Of a stretch of 64,000 nucleotides of DNA, positions 61,971 to 64,000 are shown one piece after another. A program made the position numbers and the translations under genes. Source of the DNA: CAYPEK01 sp964409645 (GTDB lineage: Bacteria; UBP15; UBA6099); assembly GCA_964409645.1 (NCBI GenBank), contig CAYPEK010000004.1:35897-99896 (forward strand), in the 5' to 3' direction. The notes beneath the pieces were generated by a model. That model worked only from the letters and a program-made list of their open reading frames with translations, searched no databases and was not told the origin of the DNA. Positions within the stretch are counted from its first letter, which is position 1, and each line of letters opens with the position of its first letter.

Positions 61971-62006
61971 TAATCCGTGTTTATTTGTGGTTATCTGTGG
62001 TTCTTA
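61971..62006 (+). repeat. Dispersed AATCCGTGTTTATTTGTGG repeat
   Basis: AATCCGTGTTTATTTGTGG, then TTATCTGTGGTTCTT; a tandem-like member of the family at 2406, 3446 and 19945. Confidence 0.65.
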
Positions 62007-62022
62007 TCTTTTAAATTATACG

Positions 62023-63255
62023 TCACGGTTCGGGTGAGATTTCCGGCAGAGGGACTTTCTTCATGCTCAGCGATTTCGGGAGCTGGTTCTTGAGCATGTT
62101 GGCGAGGAAAATCTTTCCGCGCTCGGGCGCAAGCCGCGCGGGCGTCTCGCCCGACGCCATCTGCACCAGTTCCACTACGTGATAAACCAGCTTCCGTGTC
62201 GGATACACGACAAGCCCGGACGCGAATGACTGGAAACAGCCCGCGCAGTACGCCATGATCGCTTCCGATCCGGTCCGGTCGGCTTCGTAGATCGCACGCA
62301 TCGTTGCCTTAGTGATCGCGAGCGGGTGATAGTTCTTTTTCGCAGGGAATCCGCCGCCGATCCCGCAGCAGTACGCGCACTCGCGGCTGTGCTTCATCTC
62401 TTTGACTTTGCAGCCGATGCGCTCGGCGATTTTGCGCGGCAGATCAGTGTATTCCAGACCGAGCACTTTCGCGTGGCACGACTCCTGAATCGTCACCGTG
62501 ATTCCGAGCGGCCGCGTGATCTCGATTTCGCCGCTCTCGATTTTGCCCCACAGCCACGGCAGGTACGACGTAATCTCCATGTCGGTTTTCAGCCCGAACT
62601 GCGGAAGCACGTTCGTGAACAGGTTGTAGCCGGCCGTGCAGAGTATCATCATGCGGCGCGCCTGAAGCTTGTCCAGCCAGCGGTTGATGCGCTCGGCGCC
62701 CATGCGGAGCTGGTCGAACATGCCCGTGCGGTAATACATCTCGCCGCAGCAGTACTCGATGCCGCCCCGGATGTTGAGTCCCTCGAAGAACTTCGCCTGC
62801 GTGAGATACGGCGCGGTGCAGATGTTGCAGCCGGGATAGACGAACTCCTCGCAGGGCGACGTGTCCGCCCATTTTTCGAGCAGTTTCTTCTCGGCGGCGG
62901 GAAGCTGCCGGATCGTCTCGGTGCGGAAGTTTTTTGATTCGTGCGGCTGGAAATAGAGTGACCATTCGGGCAGCCCTGCGTCGAGATGTTCCTTATGAAA
63001 CCGCTCCTGAAACAGCCGCATCGGGTTTGCGCCATTCGGGCAGACGAGATTGCACGCGAAACACGTTTCACACTCGGCGAGCACGCGGCTGCCGGGTTTG
63101 CCGTCGCGCATCGCGGCCATCTCGCGTTTCGCCGCCGACTCCGTCATGCGCATCACCGGGCACTCCATGAGACACTTGCCGCACACCTCGCACGCCTCGC
63201 GGTTGTAGCCACCCGTCAACTCTTTCGCGCTTTTTCCGTTCAGATTCTTTCCCAT
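62023..63255 (-). CDS. Heterodisulfide-reductase-like Fe-S protein (HdrD/GlpC type)
   Basis: The 410-residue protein has two N-terminal 4Fe-4S motifs (CEVCGKCLMECP near 23-34, CETCFACNLVCP near 63-74) and two Cys-rich CCG domains (IEYCCGEMYYRTG near 170 and CAYCCGIGGGF near 300), as in HdrB/HdrD and GlpC. Non-cubane clusters in these domains reduce disulfides or pass electrons. There is no membrane or flavin domain, and a DUF5693 membrane protein is upstream with 15 bases between. An electron-transfer role in anaerobic energy metabolism is expected; the substrate is unknown. The ATG at 63255 follows a short open stretch. Confidence 0.85.
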   Translation of the reverse strand: MGKNLNGKSAKELTGGYNREACEVCGKCLMECPVMRMTESAAKREMAAMRDGKPGSRVLAECETCFACNLVCPNGANPMRLFQERFHKEHLDAGLPEWSLYFQPHESKNFRTETIRQLPAAEKKLLEKWADTSPCEEFVYPGCNICTAPYLTQAKFFEGLNIRGGIEYCCGEMYYRTGMFDQLRMGAERINRWLDKLQARRMMILCTAGYNLFTNVLPQFGLKTDMEITSYLPWLWGKIESGEIEITRPLGITVTIQESCHAKVLGLEYTDLPRKIAERIGCKVKEMKHSRECAYCCGIGGGFPAKKNYHPLAITKATMRAIYEADRTGSEAIMAYCAGCFQSFASGLVVYPTRKLVYHVVELVQMASGETPARLAPERGKIFLANMLKNQLPKSLSMKKVPLPEISPEP

Positions 63256-63270
63256 TCCGCACCGCCGCAT

Positions 63271-64000
63271 TTATTTCTTAGAGAAAACCCAGAGCGCCGC
63301 CGTGCAGAACACGCGCAGGCCAAGCCCGATCACGAGCCCGAGAATCATTCCGATGACAGTCCGGAGGTATGTCATAACAATCGGCGTGTGCAGGTGGCAG
63401 AACGAATTGAGCATGCTCACCTGCCCCATCACGCCAAGCATAATGAGTCCGAGTCCGATGTAACGTTTTTTGCCGAACGGGATAAGCCCGGCGAGAAGCA
63501 TGGCCGGATGCCCGATGAGGAATTCCTTGAAGCGCGGCCGCGCGAAGAACAGTGATTCGAGCGCCGTCCGCAGCGCGCTCTCCTGATCCGTCATCGTGCC
63601 CGGCCCCGGTTGGTTGCCGGAGCGCAACAGATACACAGCGAGCACGCCCACCGCCACCACGCCTATCGCGACCTCGACATACCTCATCGGCGAATCGAAA
63701 AACTCCGACAGTTTTTCGCCTGTCGATTTCAGATAAGTGAAAAACACGATAATCAGCGGTATCAGGAACGCAATCTTAACGCCGGAGAAAACATTCATCC
63801 GGAGAAAATACTCCCTTTCGGAAAGCATCGCCGCGACGAAGAAGCCGCCCGCAAGCGTCAGCGCACACGATACCGCCCACCGCGCCGTCGCCTCCACAAC
63901 GCCGAATTTAACAAGCCCATCGGCATCCGGTTTGTTCCTCAGGAACATCAGCGAGACCGCGAATCCCGGCGCGGCGCACGCGATGCCGAGCGCGGCGAGT
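63271..64000 (-). CDS. DUF5693-family membrane protein, C-terminal part
   Basis: The frame is open to the window edge: before the Met at 63948 the codons read LGIACAAPGFAVSL, part of a membrane helix, so the gene is longer and its start lies outside. Visible are several helices and the DUF5693 tail (ALESLFFARPRFKEFLIGHPAMLL, LGVMGQVSMLNSFCHLHTPIVM). DUF5693 proteins often occur next to CsaB-like polysaccharide pyruvyl transferase genes in other bacteria. Here its neighbour is an Hdr-like protein, which may be only positional. The function is unknown. Confidence 0.85.
   Translation of the reverse strand, partial: LAALGIACAAPGFAVSLMFLRNKPDADGLVKFGVVEATARWAVSCALTLAGGFFVAAMLSEREYFLRMNVFSGVKIAFLIPLIIVFFTYLKSTGEKLSEFFDSPMRYVEVAIGVVAVGVLAVYLLRSGNQPGPGTMTDQESALRTALESLFFARPRFKEFLIGHPAMLLAGLIPFGKKRYIGLGLIMLGVMGQVSMLNSFCHLHTPIVMTYLRTVIGMILGLVIGLGLRVFCTAALWVFSKK

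Noticed and set aside
1..64000. tRNA, rRNA, CRISPR arrays, insertion sequences and prophage
   Set aside because: No T-loop/acceptor pattern, regular repeat-spacer array, transposase or integrase was found by reading both strands; a computed search could still find a tRNA.

Overview
The window is GC-rich and densely coded, and reads as part of the chromosome of an uncultured, probably anaerobic bacterium assembled from a metagenome; a run of exactly 100 N at 59878-59977 is a scaffold join. Markers of an anaerobic lifestyle are a glycyl radical enzyme with its activase, a heterodisulfide-reductase-like Fe-S protein, a polyferredoxin membrane protein and several radical SAM enzymes. Two DUF2723 glycosyltransferases, a DUF5693 protein, a two-CW histidine kinase and abundant dispersed palindromic or CACAGAG-type repeats fit a deep-branching Gram-negative lineage of the PVC/Omnitrophota/Sumerlaeota kind. 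No rRNA, tRNA or marker gene fixes the taxon, so this is inference. No phage, integrase, insertion sequence or CRISPR array was seen.

Layout. 1-2.4 kb: PPC-domain protein (partial), a zinc ribbon, a lone receiver domain and ATP sulfurylase. 2.4-3.5 kb: an AT-rich orphan gene between two identical 25-bp direct repeats. 3.5-8.3 kb: argH-cdaA-cdaR-glmM, the cyclic di-AMP synthase operon. 8.5-14 kb: cell-surface glycan genes (GT-C membrane protein, MOP flippase, GT2 transferase) and a secreted beta-propeller protein. 14-21 kb: ADP-ribosylglycohydrolase, a sigma-54 two-component system, a NapH/NapG/DUF6599 fusion and a DUF362 protein. 21-30 kb: an orphan gene, then housekeeping clusters dgkA-ybeY-pgpH-phoH, rsmE, dnaJ and hrcA. 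PgpH is the usual cyclic di-AMP phosphodiesterase family, so synthesis and breakdown of this messenger are both encoded here.

30.4-33 kb: an 820-residue composite protein with a Thr-rich linker, three internal repeats and a C-terminal calcium-binding domain. 33-36 kb: DUF115 protein, pgi and a PIN toxin module broken by a frameshift. 36-38 kb: a creatininase-family hydrolase and a zinc dehydrogenase that match the IolN/IolM pair of the Thermotoga inositol route. 38-40 kb: threonine synthase with a MoaD/ThiS-like sulfur carrier and a NIL-domain protein. 40-48 kb: a four-gene operon alternating two B12-type radical SAM enzymes with two DUF2723 glycosyltransferases. 48-57 kb: MFS transporter, flavin-binding protein, glycyl radical enzyme and activase, thioesterase, hybrid histidine kinase and PAP2 phosphatase.

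57-64 kb: a degenerate CPBP-family protein, a compact locus with an 18-codon ORF and terminator, a CoA-transferase, a gapped short-chain dehydrogenase, an intact PIN module paralogous to the broken one, repeat-rich intergenic DNA, a small membrane protein, the Hdr-like protein and a partial DUF5693 gene. Almost all genes from 15 kb to 57 kb are on the minus strand; the 30474-32936 gene is the main exception.
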